A stretch of 44,065 bases of DNA. Source: Propionibacteriaceae bacterium UBA7704. Its GTDB lineage: Bacteria > Actinomycetota > Actinomycetes > Propionibacteriales > Propionibacteriaceae. The translations under genes and the position numbers were made by a program. Positions 16,125 to 24,582 of this stretch are shown in pieces. Below the pieces are notes generated by a model, which ran no database searches, was not told the origin of the DNA, and saw nothing but the letters and a program-made list of their open reading frames with translations. Every line of letters starts with the position of its first letter. Positions within the stretch are counted from its first letter, which is position 1. The stretch covers positions 130,869-174,933 of the forward strand of contig DLGC01000016.1 of assembly GCA_002482525.1 (NCBI GenBank), written 5' to 3'.

Positions 16125-16556
16125 CTAGAACTCGTCGTCTTCGAGTTCGAGCAACTCCGAGAATGCAGCCCGCTCGCGTTCTCGGCGGGCCTGAAGCTCA
16201 GCGAACACGTCCTCGGCGGACAGTCGATGATGCGAACCGACTCGATGCGAAGGCAGTTGGCCGCTGTTGATCATCTTCATCACGGTGGGGCGAGAAACTC
16301 CCAGGATCTGTGCCGCGATACTGGTGGTGAGTTCCTCAGAGAACGAATTCACCGTCACGCTTCTGCCGCTGGCCATGGCTGAAAGCACCTGCTGGAGGAC
16401 CTGGCCGACTTCAGGTGGGACGGCAACGCGGCGTTGCCCGTTCTGCTCAACGACAAGCGCATTGGTTGCGCCTTCGAGGTCTTCGAGGACTGCTCGAGCG
16501 AGCTTGCTATCGCGCTCCGAGGTCATGACATGGCTGTTGCCGCCGACCGCTGGCAT
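16125..16556 (-). CDS. Excisionase-type helix-turn-helix protein, antitoxin-like
   Basis: A 143-residue protein with an excisionase/MerR-like helix-turn-helix at about 77-116 (TTSIAAQILGVSRPTVMKMI, then HRVGSHHRLSAEDV). An acidic, Leu/Glu-rich tail ends in ELEDDEF. Proteins with this layout commonly act as antitoxins for a downstream PIN-domain toxin. The segment downstream on this strand (15921-16124) holds no PIN gene, so if it is an antitoxin it is orphaned. I start at 16556, where GGAGGAGA lies just upstream of the ATG, although the frame is open for 30 codons further. Confidence 0.75.
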   Translation of the reverse strand: MPAVGGNSHVMTSERDSKLARAVLEDLEGATNALVVEQNGQRRVAVPPEVGQVLQQVLSAMASGRSVTVNSFSEELTTSIAAQILGVSRPTVMKMINSGQLPSHRVGSHHRLSAEDVFAELQARRERERAAFSELLELEDDEF

Positions 16557-16697
16557 GGTCTTCTCCTCCGATGCTGTGAGACAGGCTTCAGTCCGATCGT
16601 TCCCAACCGTGATCGACACTACGTGCAGAGGCGAGTGAAGGGTCAAGGGCCTTCGGGTAGCGATTCACTCCTTGGTCCGCTTGGGGTGGTGGGCTGT

Positions 16698-16748
16698 CCT
16701 TCGTCAGGCTCAGGACGCGGTTTTGCCCGTTGGCTGAGCTTGTCGAAG
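16698..16748. repeat. Degenerate REP palindrome upstream of recQ
   Basis: CCTTCGTCAGGCTCAGG on the left and TGGCTGAGCTTGTCGAAG on the right are imperfect inverted arms of the same element seen at 2311-2363 and 24061-24101. It ends 26 bases before the proposed recQ start. The recQ frame stays open through its right arm, which could mislead start prediction. Confidence 0.65.
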
Positions 16749-16774
16749 CCCGCCTGTCACTGCCGCCACCTACC

Positions 16775-18637
16775 ATGACCCTCGTGCCCCGACTCACTGC
16801 CCTCGACGTGCTGCGGACAACTTTCGGCTATGACGAGTTCCGCGGGGATCAGGCCGAGATCATCGATCAGGTGAGCGGTGGGGGCGACGCCCTGGTGCTG
16901 ATGCCTACCGGCGGGGGCAAGTCGCTGTGTTATCAGATTCCGGCGCTGCTGCGTCCTGGGGTGGCGGTGGTGATTTCGCCGTTGATCGCGTTGATGCATG
17001 ACCAGGTCACGGCGTTGGAGGCACTCGGCGTGAGGGCGGGGTTCATCAACTCCAGTCAGGGGATCGACGAGCGGCGCGCGACGGAGGCGTCCGCGGTGGC
17101 GGGGGAACTTGACCTGCTGTATCTGGCGCCTGAGCGGCTGGGGATGGAGGCCACTGGCGAGTTCCTCGACCGGCTGCAGCTCGCACTGTTCGCCATTGAT
17201 GAGGCGCATTGTGTGTCGCAATGGGGTCATGACTTCCGTCCGGACTATTTGCGCTTGTCGATGTTGGGGGAGCGTTGGCCCGACGTGCCTCGCATTGCGT
17301 TGACTGCGACGGCGACGCCGGCGGTGCGCGCCGAAATCACCGAGCGGCTGGGGCTGGACGCGGCCAAGGTGTTCGTCTCCAGCTTTGATCGGCCCAATAT
17401 TCGCTATCGCATCGAGTCCAAGCAGCAGCCGGTCAAGCAGTTGGTGGAGCTGATCCGCACCGAGCATGACGGGGATGCCGGCATTGTGTATTGCCTGTCG
17501 CGGGCGTCGGTGGAGAAGACCGCCGAGGCGTTGTGCAAAGCCGGGATCGATGCGATGCCCTATCACGCGGGGCTGCCGTCGGCGGTGCGATCGAAGCACC
17601 AGAACCGGTTTCTGCGCGAGGACGGCGTGGTGATGGTGGCCACCATCGCGTTCGGCATGGGCATCGACAAACCCGACGTGCGATTCGTGGCGCACCTGGA
17701 TCTGCCCAAGAGCATCGAGGGCTACTACCAAGAGACCGGACGTGCCGGACGCGACGGTCTGCCCGCCACCGCGTGGATGGCCTACGGCCTGGCCGATGTG
17801 GTGCAGCAGCGGCAGTTCATCGCGGGCTCGGACGGCGATGAGCAACACAAGCGGTTGCAGGGTCGGCACCTGGATTCGATGTTGGGGCTGTGCGAGACGC
17901 TGCGGTGTCGGCGTCAGGTGATCTTGGACTACTTCGGTGAACCCAGCGGGCCTTGCGGCAACTGCGATACGTGTTTGAATCCGCCGCAGTCGTGGGACGG
18001 CACGGTGGCATCACAGAAGCTGCTGTCGACTATCGTGCGGCTGCGCCGAGAGCGGGGTCAGAGCTTCGGGGCGGTGCATCTGATCGACATTCTGCGCGGC
18101 AAACGCACCGAGAAGATCGAGCAGTGGGGCCACGACGAGTTGTCCACCTTCGGCATTGGTGATGAGCTGACCGAAATGCAGTGGCGGGCGGTGATTCGGC
18201 AATTGCTGGCCGGTGTCTATCTGTCGGTGTCGGATAGGCATTCGACCTTGGAGCTGACTGATGCGTCCTGGGGTGCGATGCGCGGTGAGCAGCAGTTGTG
18301 GATGCGCGAGCAGCCGATCATGGAGGCGCCGCGTTCGAAGCGTTCTCGGAGCGAGGCGGGGGAGAAGCGCTCGCGTTCGGCAGCTGCGGCCAGTTTGAGC
18401 GATGCGGATCGGGAACTGTTCGAGCGGTTGCGGGCGTGGCGGGCCGAGACAGCGCGGGCGGCATCCGTGCCGGCGTATGTGGTGTTCCCCGATGCGACGT
18501 TGGTGGGGATCGCGGATTCGCGTCCCGGGACGCTGGAGGAACTGGCCGAGGTGAGCGGGGTCGGCAAGGCGAAGCTGGAGCGGTATGGGGATCGGGTTTT
18601 GGAGATTGTGGCCTTGGACGTGGCCACCGACCGGTGA
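16775..18637 (+). CDS. recQ: ATP-dependent DNA helicase RecQ
   Basis: A 620-residue 3'-5' superfamily 2 helicase for replication-fork and recombination repair. Walker A is LMPTGGGKS (42-50), motif II IDEAHCVSQWGHDF carries the RecQ aromatic loop, motif III is LTATATP and motif VI is QETGRAGRDG. The zinc-binding cysteines follow in CRRQ...GPCGNCDTCLNP. A winged-helix region follows, then a linker rich in Arg/Ser (about 520-545). A C-terminal HRDC domain (LFERLRAWRAETARAASVPA to GVGKAKLERYG) completes the protein. Full length for the family. I start at 16775 because the 15 upstream codons fall in a REP repeat; a GTG nine bases further is an alternative. Confidence 0.95.
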   Translation: MTLVPRLTALDVLRTTFGYDEFRGDQAEIIDQVSGGGDALVLMPTGGGKSLCYQIPALLRPGVAVVISPLIALMHDQVTALEALGVRAGFINSSQGIDERRATEASAVAGELDLLYLAPERLGMEATGEFLDRLQLALFAIDEAHCVSQWGHDFRPDYLRLSMLGERWPDVPRIALTATATPAVRAEITERLGLDAAKVFVSSFDRPNIRYRIESKQQPVKQLVELIRTEHDGDAGIVYCLSRASVEKTAEALCKAGIDAMPYHAGLPSAVRSKHQNRFLREDGVVMVATIAFGMGIDKPDVRFVAHLDLPKSIEGYYQETGRAGRDGLPATAWMAYGLADVVQQRQFIAGSDGDEQHKRLQGRHLDSMLGLCETLRCRRQVILDYFGEPSGPCGNCDTCLNPPQSWDGTVASQKLLSTIVRLRRERGQSFGAVHLIDILRGKRTEKIEQWGHDELSTFGIGDELTEMQWRAVIRQLLAGVYLSVSDRHSTLELTDASWGAMRGEQQLWMREQPIMEAPRSKRSRSEAGEKRSRSAAAASLSDADRELFERLRAWRAETARAASVPAYVVFPDATLVGIADSRPGTLEELAEVSGVGKAKLERYGDRVLEIVALDVATDR

Positions 18638-18720
18638 GGCGTGCCTCGTTGCGGGGGCACAGTCCGGTTCGAAGACTGAGCTGTGCCGCACCGGCCGACG
18701 TCCGTCGTGCGTGATTGGGG

Positions 18721-18885
18721 TCAGTTTGGTTTGCGAACTGCCAGCCCGCCGATGGCCACGATCGTCAGGGCGAGAACCCCGAGCCCCAGCCACGGTGTGC
18801 CGCCGCCGGCGAATCGGATACCCACGTCGACGAGTTGCAGCACCAGGATGATTATCAGAGCAATGATCGGTACGCGAGATTTCAC
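18721..18885 (-). CDS. Small two-helix membrane protein (54 residues)
   Basis: A minus-strand frame with a GTG start preceded by GGGGAGA at suitable distance encodes 54 residues: VKSRVPIIALIIILVLQLVD, a glycine-rich turn FAGGGTPWLG, and a second hydrophobic stretch ending in AVRKPN. The positive-inside charge pattern, two clean helices and good ribosome binding site support a real gene. It converges with recQ, 83 bases from its stop. No family is recognised. Confidence 0.65.
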   Translation of the reverse strand: MKSRVPIIALIIILVLQLVDVGIRFAGGGTPWLGLGVLALTIVAIGGLAVRKPN

Positions 18886-19038
18886 AGGGTCTCCCCGATT
18901 CTGTCGTTACTGATCTGTGTCTACCTGGGCAAGATTAACCAGTTTGGAGCGACAGTTATGTGCGGGCACCATGCAGATCCTGATGGTCGCATCGGTGTCT
19001 GCCAGTAGCGTATGCCTCACTGTGAGAGTGGAGGTGCC

Positions 19039-20235
19039 GTGCGACAACTGATCCGTATCGCAGTTGCGGGCGTCCTCTCGATCACTCTGATGGCGTTCGT
19101 ATCGCCAACCAGTGAGGCCAAGACGCCGCCTCCGCCGCGAGCCCTGGCCAACCATCAGATCGACGCCCATCTGGGCTATCAGCCGCAATCGACCTGCGAT
19201 CCGACCGCCAAACCCGGTGCCAAGGCGCTGCTGCGGCTGTTGATTCAGACTTGGGGTGGCTCCTCGTCGGGCATCTCGCGGGCGTGTTCGCGGGGTCGGC
19301 GCTCCGAACATAAAGAGGGCCGGGCCATCGATTGGCATATGGACTCCCGCAGGGCCCATGATCGCAAGCAGGTGTCGCGAGCGACGCGGTGGATCACCGC
19401 CAATCACGGCGAGGTCGCCCGGCGGCTGGGCCTCATGTACGTGATCTGGAACCAGCACATCTGGTCGACCTATTACCCCGAGCTGGGCTGGCGCAAGATG
19501 GAGGACCGCGGCTCGTTCACCGAGAACCACAAGGACCACGTGCACATCTCGCTGTCCTGGGACGGGGCGTACATGCAGACGTCCTGGTGGACGGGGCGTC
19601 CGGTGGTGAACCCGGTCAACTCCAAGTGCACGTCGTGTCTGCCGACCATCGCGCGCGGCACCCGCAAATGGCCTTACCAGAAGACTGTTGTGCCAAGCAC
19701 CTTCACTCCCGCGCCATGGAAGATTCCAGGCGTCGGCGGCAGCCCTCAGGTCGGACGGACGCTGCGCTCGGTGCCGGGCACGTGGGTGCCTGATGGGGCG
19801 GAGTTGAGCTATCAGTGGCTATCGAACGGCAAGCCGATTGCCGGCGCCACCTCAGCGAAGTATGTGATCGGGCCCGAGCAGGTCGGACGCGACGTGGAGG
19901 TCGCGGTCACTGCGACGACTGCCACGAAGGTGACCACCAAGAAGTCGAAGAATGTCGCGCTGGTCTATCCGGCGCGCATGGCGACGGTGCGTCCGAAGAT
20001 CAAGGGGAAGTTCTCCGTCGGCAAGACGGTGCTGGCCGTGTTGGGAACCTGGAGGCCTGCGCCGACCCGGGTGCGCTACACCTGGCTGCGCGACGGCAAG
20101 AAGATCAAGGGAGCCACCTCGGCCAGTTTGAAGCTGCGCGCGAAGTTCCGCGGGCATCGGATCTCGGTGCGCGTGAGGGGGTCGCGGTTTGGGTACTACA
20201 CGGTAGCTCTGACTTCGGTGGCGCGGAGGGTTTGA
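19039..20235 (+). CDS. Secreted M15-like metallopeptidase-type protein with C-terminal repeats
   Basis: A 398-residue exported protein. After a signal peptide of about 28 residues (hydrophobic VAGVLSITLMAFV, cleavage near SEAK), the domain carries SEHKEGRAIDWHMD (His91, Asp98) and DHVHIS (His167 and His169). That is the H-x6-D ... H-x-H zinc layout of LAS/M15-type D,D-peptidases and related actinobacterial domains. Conserved cysteines fit an extracellular protein. The C-terminal half has two Ig-like repeats, each with a W-x-x-(N/D)GK-x-I-x-GATSA core (YQWLSNGKPIAGATSAK and YTWLRDGKKIKGATSAS), basic and probably wall-binding. Peptidoglycan cleavage is plausible. The GTG at 19039 has GGAGG upstream and is preferred to the ATG at 19012. 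Confidence 0.8.
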   Translation: MRQLIRIAVAGVLSITLMAFVSPTSEAKTPPPPRALANHQIDAHLGYQPQSTCDPTAKPGAKALLRLLIQTWGGSSSGISRACSRGRRSEHKEGRAIDWHMDSRRAHDRKQVSRATRWITANHGEVARRLGLMYVIWNQHIWSTYYPELGWRKMEDRGSFTENHKDHVHISLSWDGAYMQTSWWTGRPVVNPVNSKCTSCLPTIARGTRKWPYQKTVVPSTFTPAPWKIPGVGGSPQVGRTLRSVPGTWVPDGAELSYQWLSNGKPIAGATSAKYVIGPEQVGRDVEVAVTATTATKVTTKKSKNVALVYPARMATVRPKIKGKFSVGKTVLAVLGTWRPAPTRVRYTWLRDGKKIKGATSASLKLRAKFRGHRISVRVRGSRFGYYTVALTSVARRV

Positions 20236-20339
20236 GCCCAGGGTGTTGTTCAAACCCGCGGCCAGGCCTCCGGCCAGCTAGTTGGAGGCTCCGGACGTCA
20301 ACCAACCGAACTGTCTGCTGTGGATGTCAGCATTGTGAG

Positions 20340-21218
20340 GTGATTGAAAAACCCCGCGCTGTTGGAAACCTCGAGTTGGGGTCGTTGCCGACCCAGTGGC
20401 GCAAGACCGACGCCGTGATCGCGCTAGCGTGTCAAATATCGCAGGGTCGTGACTCGCGCTTGGTGGATGCTCGCGGGGTGGACGAAGCCCTCCCGGGAGG
20501 TCACCGCCTCTACCCGATGGTGGAGAGGTACCTGAGTGCTGCTTGGGACTGTCACTTGGCTCTTCCTAGGCTCCTCGATGGCCATGGAGCTACGCAGGCC
20601 GCAATGTGGGCCATCATGCGGAGCCAGTTTGAGGCGGCTTTTATGGCGTTGTGGTTGCTGGACCCGGACGAAGGTCGCGGGAGGGTAGTTCGCGGTGTAC
20701 GGGCCGCTTGGCTCGATGATCGGCATAGCGCCCACTACAGCACCGAAATTCTTGGAGACGAACTCCTTCCCACGGATTCATGCGTGCGGAAGAGCGAGTT
20801 GGAGAAGCATACTCGTCTCACTCAGAAGCACAACAAGATATTCTCGGATGAATGTGCTCAGTTGGGATTTCCATACAAGAAACCAAATCCGATTGACCTC
20901 ACCAAGGAGATTGCCGCTCTGAAGTCGGAGGGATTCCCGGAGCAGCGGGTGTTGTTGCGACACGTATGGCGCACGCTCGCAGGGCTTCAACACGGCGATG
21001 TGGGCGCACTTCTCCGTGTGAGTGATCAGGATTCCATCGGGCAGAAGGAAAGGATCATCTCGGCAACTCTGTCTCCCGCTGATATTTCGTTTCAGACTAT
21101 TGCGGAGACTGTCGCATTCCTCACCAGGAACGCGTTCACCAAATATGCCGAACGGAATCAGCCCACCAGAGTTCACCGTGCCGTAGACCTCGGCCCGCTA
21201 GGGAAGGTGCAGGGCTAG
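20340..21218 (+). CDS. HEPN/DUF5677-like protein of unknown function
   Basis: A 292-residue all-helical protein without signal or membrane segments. I do not recognise it firmly. A segment RTLAGLQHGD near the C-terminus gives an R-x6-H pattern like the RNase motif of HEPN-fold proteins. An earlier helix, MRSQFEAAFMALWLLDPD, resembles the DUF5677-type family in which a similar W/R..L..HG motif occurs. Base composition from about 20700 on is visibly lower in GC and richer in A-starting codons than its neighbours, suggesting transfer. The start is uncertain: the GTG at 20340 lacks a good ribosome binding site. It sits at the left edge of the type I restriction locus, tail to tail with hsdR. Confidence 0.55.
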   Translation: MIEKPRAVGNLELGSLPTQWRKTDAVIALACQISQGRDSRLVDARGVDEALPGGHRLYPMVERYLSAAWDCHLALPRLLDGHGATQAAMWAIMRSQFEAAFMALWLLDPDEGRGRVVRGVRAAWLDDRHSAHYSTEILGDELLPTDSCVRKSELEKHTRLTQKHNKIFSDECAQLGFPYKKPNPIDLTKEIAALKSEGFPEQRVLLRHVWRTLAGLQHGDVGALLRVSDQDSIGQKERIISATLSPADISFQTIAETVAFLTRNAFTKYAERNQPTRVHRAVDLGPLGKVQG

Positions 21219-21357
21219 CGGTCGTCGCAGGTTGGCCGGGAAACACGCCTGGGTCAGTTTCGAAGTGCAGCAGATGGGCAGAATCGAATGTGCCGAGGGT
21301 GCTGGCAGCGGGTTTGAGGTGGCCCTGGTCAGTTAGATGCGGGAGGGAGAACCGATG

Positions 21358-24300
21358 TCACACGCCCAGCCCAAAGAACCTGTCGAAGAACTCACCCAGC
21401 TTGCTGACGACGCGCTGCTTCTTCTCGCCGTGACTGGAGCTGCCTCCGAAGCGTGATGTTGGGGGCAGCACCCTTGTGATCGCGGTTCCGGTTGAGATGA
21501 GTTCGCCGTCGCGGAACGCGGCCTCAACGAACGCGCGCGCCTCGTGCGGACGCAGGTTCTCCTCGGCGATGATCTGCTCCAACTCGGCTTCGCGGCGGGC
21601 GGCGACGTAGGCCTGCCACTCCTCGTCCACGGCACCATCGGCGGAGACGCGATCGACGAAGTCTTCGATGAGGTCCTTCTTGTTGCGCAGGGTGGGGCTG
21701 GAGTCGATGGCGCGGGAGATCTCGGCGCGAATCTCCTTGTCGTCGCCATCTCCGTGTTCGGCGCGGTACTTCTCGACCAGCATCAGGATGTAGTCGACGT
21801 TGATCTCGACCTGTTTAATCAGCTCGATCTCAAAGACCACGTCATCGTTGATGGATTCCTTCTCAACCTCGGTGGTCTTGCGGCGTTCGGCATACAGGTC
21901 GAGGTAGATGCTGCGGTAGTCCTGACCTTGGCGCTCGGTGAGCAGCGCGCTGCCGGCGAACTCATCGAAGGAGGTGAGGATGTTCTCCAGCCGCAGGATC
22001 GCGCCGAAGAGGGCGATGAACTCCTTCTCAAGCATCTCCCCGACGATGGGCATGCCTAAGGGGAAGACCGTGAGTAGCTCTTGAACCTTCTTGGAGTATT
22101 CGTCGAAGTAGTGCCCATAGGGCTTCAGGAGGACGATTCCTTGGGCGTCCTTGTTTCCGAACAGCGTAATAGCGTCGTTGGTCGCCTCGTAGAGGTCGCG
22201 GAAGGTGACGATGTTCCCGTAGGTCTTCACTGAGTTGAGGATGCGGTTGGTGCGCGAGTAGGCCTGAATCAAGCCGTGGGTGCGCAGGTTCTTGTCCACG
22301 AACAGGGTGTTCAACGTGGTGGCGTCGAAGCCGGTGAGGAACATGTTGACCACGATGACCATGTCGAGTTCACGGTTCTTCAGCCGCATCGAGAGGTCTT
22401 TGTAGTAGTTCTCGAACTTGTCCGAACTGGTGTCGTAGCTGGTGCCGAACGTCTCGTTGTAGTCCTGGATCGCGTCCTCCAGGAAGGTCCGCGCATCGCT
22501 GCTGAGCGCTCCGGTGTCGAAACCTTCATCGTCGAGAATGTCGTCGACGGCCTCATTGGCGCCATAGGAGTAGATCAGCCCGATCTTCAGGCGCCGATCG
22601 GGCGTGAGGTCATCCTGCTGGAGTTGGAAGGCGGTGTAGTACCTCCGCGCAGCATCGATCGATGCAGTGGCGAAGATCGCGTTGAAGCCGCGCACCCGCT
22701 TGGCCTGCTTGATTTCCTCCGCTTGGCGACGGCTGCGCACCACGTCGGCGACGTTGGTGACCGCGGAGAACTGGTAGGTCTGCGAGCGCTTGGTCTTCTG
22801 CTCGAAGTGCTCCAAGGTGTATTCGACGATCTTGCTGATCCGCTGCGGCGCCAACAGCGCCTGCTCGGTGTCGATGGCCGGCACCTTCTTGTCGACGACA
22901 TTGCCGACCTGGATGGTGTTCACGTAGTCGACGTGGAAGGGCAGCACGTTCTTGTCGGTGATGGCGTCCACGATCGTGTAGGTGTGCAGCTTGTCGCCGA
23001 AAGCCTGCTCGGTGGTTTTCAGTTGCGGATTGCCGCTGGTGGCGGCGTTGGTTGAGAAGATGGGCGTCCCTGTGAATCCGAACAGGTGGTAGCGCTTGAA
23101 TGCCTTGGTGATGGCGGTGTGCATGTCGCCGAACTGGGAGCGGTGGCATTCGTCGAAGATGATCACCACATGGCCGCTGTAGACCTCGTGGCCGGCGTTG
23201 GCCTTGATGAAGGTGGCCAGCTTCTGAATGGTGGTGATGATGATGCGGGCGTTCGGATCCTCAAGCTGCTTTTTCAACACCGCGGTGGAGGTGTTGGAGT
23301 TGGCCGCGCCCTTCTGGAATCGGTCGTATTCGCGCATGGTCTGGTAGTCCAGATCCTTGCGGTCAACCACGAACAGCACCTTGCTGACATCGCTGAGCCG
23401 GGACGCCAATTGGGCGGTCTTGAAGCTGGTCAGCGTCTTGCCCGAACCTGTGGTGTGCCACACATAGCCGCCAGCCGCGACGGTGCCCAGACGCTTGGAG
23501 TTGGTGGAGGTCTCGATGCGATTGAGAATGCGCTCAGTCGCCACGATTTGGTAGGGACGCATCACCAGCAGCATGCGATCGGCGGTGAGCACGCAGTAGC
23601 GGGTGAGGACGTTCAACAGCGAGTGCTTGGCGAAGAAGGTGCGGGCGAACGCCGTCAGGTCTTGAATCGGCTTGTTGGACGCATCAGCCCACCACGAGGT
23701 GAACTCGAAGGTGTTGGAGGTCTTCTTGCCCTGCTTGGCCTTGCTGGCCTCTTTGATGTGTAGATCGCGGGTGGTGTTGGAGTAGTACTTGGTCAACGTC
23801 CCGTTGCTGATCACGAACAACTGCACGTACTCGAACAGCCCAACGTTTGCCCAGAAGCTGTCGCGCTGGTAACGGTTGATCTGGTTGAACGCCTCGCGAA
23901 TATCGACCCCGCGCCGCTTCAGCTCGATGTGCACCAGCGGCAGGCCGTTCACCAGGATCGTCACGTCGTACCGGTTGGCGTACCGGCCGCCCGTTCGCTG
24001 AGCACCACCCCCGGATGCCGTCGGAACACCCTCCGTTCCCTGAGCACCACCCCCCGTTCCCTGAGCTTGTCGAAGGGTAAGGCGGGCTTCGACAGGCTCA
24101 GCCAGCGGGGATTGGTGCTCAGCCAGCGGAGCGGCTGCCGCAGGAACCTCATATTGGTTGATCACCTGCAACCGGTTGTTGTGAATGTGAGTCTTGTCGA
24201 TCAGCGTGATGTTCTTGGTCGACCCATCGTCGCGCTTGAGCAACTGAACGTGGTCTTCTTGAATCCGGACGGTCTTCTCAGCGATCCCGTCGTTGGCGCT

Positions 24301-24582
24301 GGCAATGCAGGTCGAAAAGAACCGATCCCACTCCGCGTCGCTGAACGTGATGTGGTTGAGCGTCTCCAGCTGTGTGCGCAGATTGGCGATGAGGTCAGCT
24401 TCAGAGGTGATGGGCAGATACTCATAGGCCTGCGACTGAAGCAGCTTGATGAGTTCGCGCTCCAGGTCTGCCTCGGACTGGTAGGAGGACTCGGCCGCAG
24501 CATCGGGGACGTACTCCGCCACCACCGTGGACTCGTTGGATACCGCGATGGGATCGTACTTCCGAGGCTGCGATTCGGTCAT
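21358..24582 (-). CDS. hsdR: Type I restriction enzyme, R subunit
   Basis: A 1074-residue motor and nuclease subunit that translocates DNA and cuts it when unmethylated sites are found. The PD-(D/E)xK nuclease is intact: Asp206 in RYDVTILV, Glu220 and Lys222 in VHIELKRRG, and QINRY as the QxxxY motif. Helicase landmarks are HTTGSGKT (376-383), IIFDECHRSQFG (DECH 477-480), FGFTGTP and LIQAYSRTNR. The C-terminal region for complex assembly is full length. Residues of about 146-199 are a low-complexity insertion of REP-repeat origin between NQYE and RYDVT, without breaking the frame. The ATG overlaps the hsdS stop by four bases. The last gene of the operon. Confidence 0.95.
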   Translation of the reverse strand: MTESQPRKYDPIAVSNESTVVAEYVPDAAAESSYQSEADLERELIKLLQSQAYEYLPITSEADLIANLRTQLETLNHITFSDAEWDRFFSTCIASANDGIAEKTVRIQEDHVQLLKRDDGSTKNITLIDKTHIHNNRLQVINQYEVPAAAAPLAEHQSPLAEPVEARLTLRQAQGTGGGAQGTEGVPTASGGGAQRTGGRYANRYDVTILVNGLPLVHIELKRRGVDIREAFNQINRYQRDSFWANVGLFEYVQLFVISNGTLTKYYSNTTRDLHIKEASKAKQGKKTSNTFEFTSWWADASNKPIQDLTAFARTFFAKHSLLNVLTRYCVLTADRMLLVMRPYQIVATERILNRIETSTNSKRLGTVAAGGYVWHTTGSGKTLTSFKTAQLASRLSDVSKVLFVVDRKDLDYQTMREYDRFQKGAANSNTSTAVLKKQLEDPNARIIITTIQKLATFIKANAGHEVYSGHVVIIFDECHRSQFGDMHTAITKAFKRYHLFGFTGTPIFSTNAATSGNPQLKTTEQAFGDKLHTYTIVDAITDKNVLPFHVDYVNTIQVGNVVDKKVPAIDTEQALLAPQRISKIVEYTLEHFEQKTKRSQTYQFSAVTNVADVVRSRRQAEEIKQAKRVRGFNAIFATASIDAARRYYTAFQLQQDDLTPDRRLKIGLIYSYGANEAVDDILDDEGFDTGALSSDARTFLEDAIQDYNETFGTSYDTSSDKFENYYKDLSMRLKNRELDMVIVVNMFLTGFDATTLNTLFVDKNLRTHGLIQAYSRTNRILNSVKTYGNIVTFRDLYEATNDAITLFGNKDAQGIVLLKPYGHYFDEYSKKVQELLTVFPLGMPIVGEMLEKEFIALFGAILRLENILTSFDEFAGSALLTERQGQDYRSIYLDLYAERRKTTEVEKESINDDVVFEIELIKQVEINVDYILMLVEKYRAEHGDGDDKEIRAEISRAIDSSPTLRNKKDLIEDFVDRVSADGAVDEEWQAYVAARREAELEQIIAEENLRPHEARAFVEAAFRDGELISTGTAITRVLPPTSRFGGSSSHGEKKQRVVSKLGEFFDRFFGLGV
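24061..24101. repeat. REP palindrome inserted in frame in hsdR
   Basis: CTGAGCTTGTCGAAG (24061-24075) and CTTCGACAGGCTCAG (24087-24101) are inverted arms of the CTTCGACAAGCTCAG-type element. Flanking it on the left are repeats of GTTCCCTGAGCACCACCC type (from about 23994). On the minus strand it is translated within hsdR as AEPVEARLTLRQAQG, a signature of translated actinobacterial REP elements. The whole foreign stretch is about 23986-24147. Confidence 0.85.

Noticed and set aside
19815..20339. Upstream part of the open frame leading into the HEPN-like gene
   Set aside because: It lies in the metallopeptidase gene in another frame and has no protein-like features; the coding character begins only near 20340.
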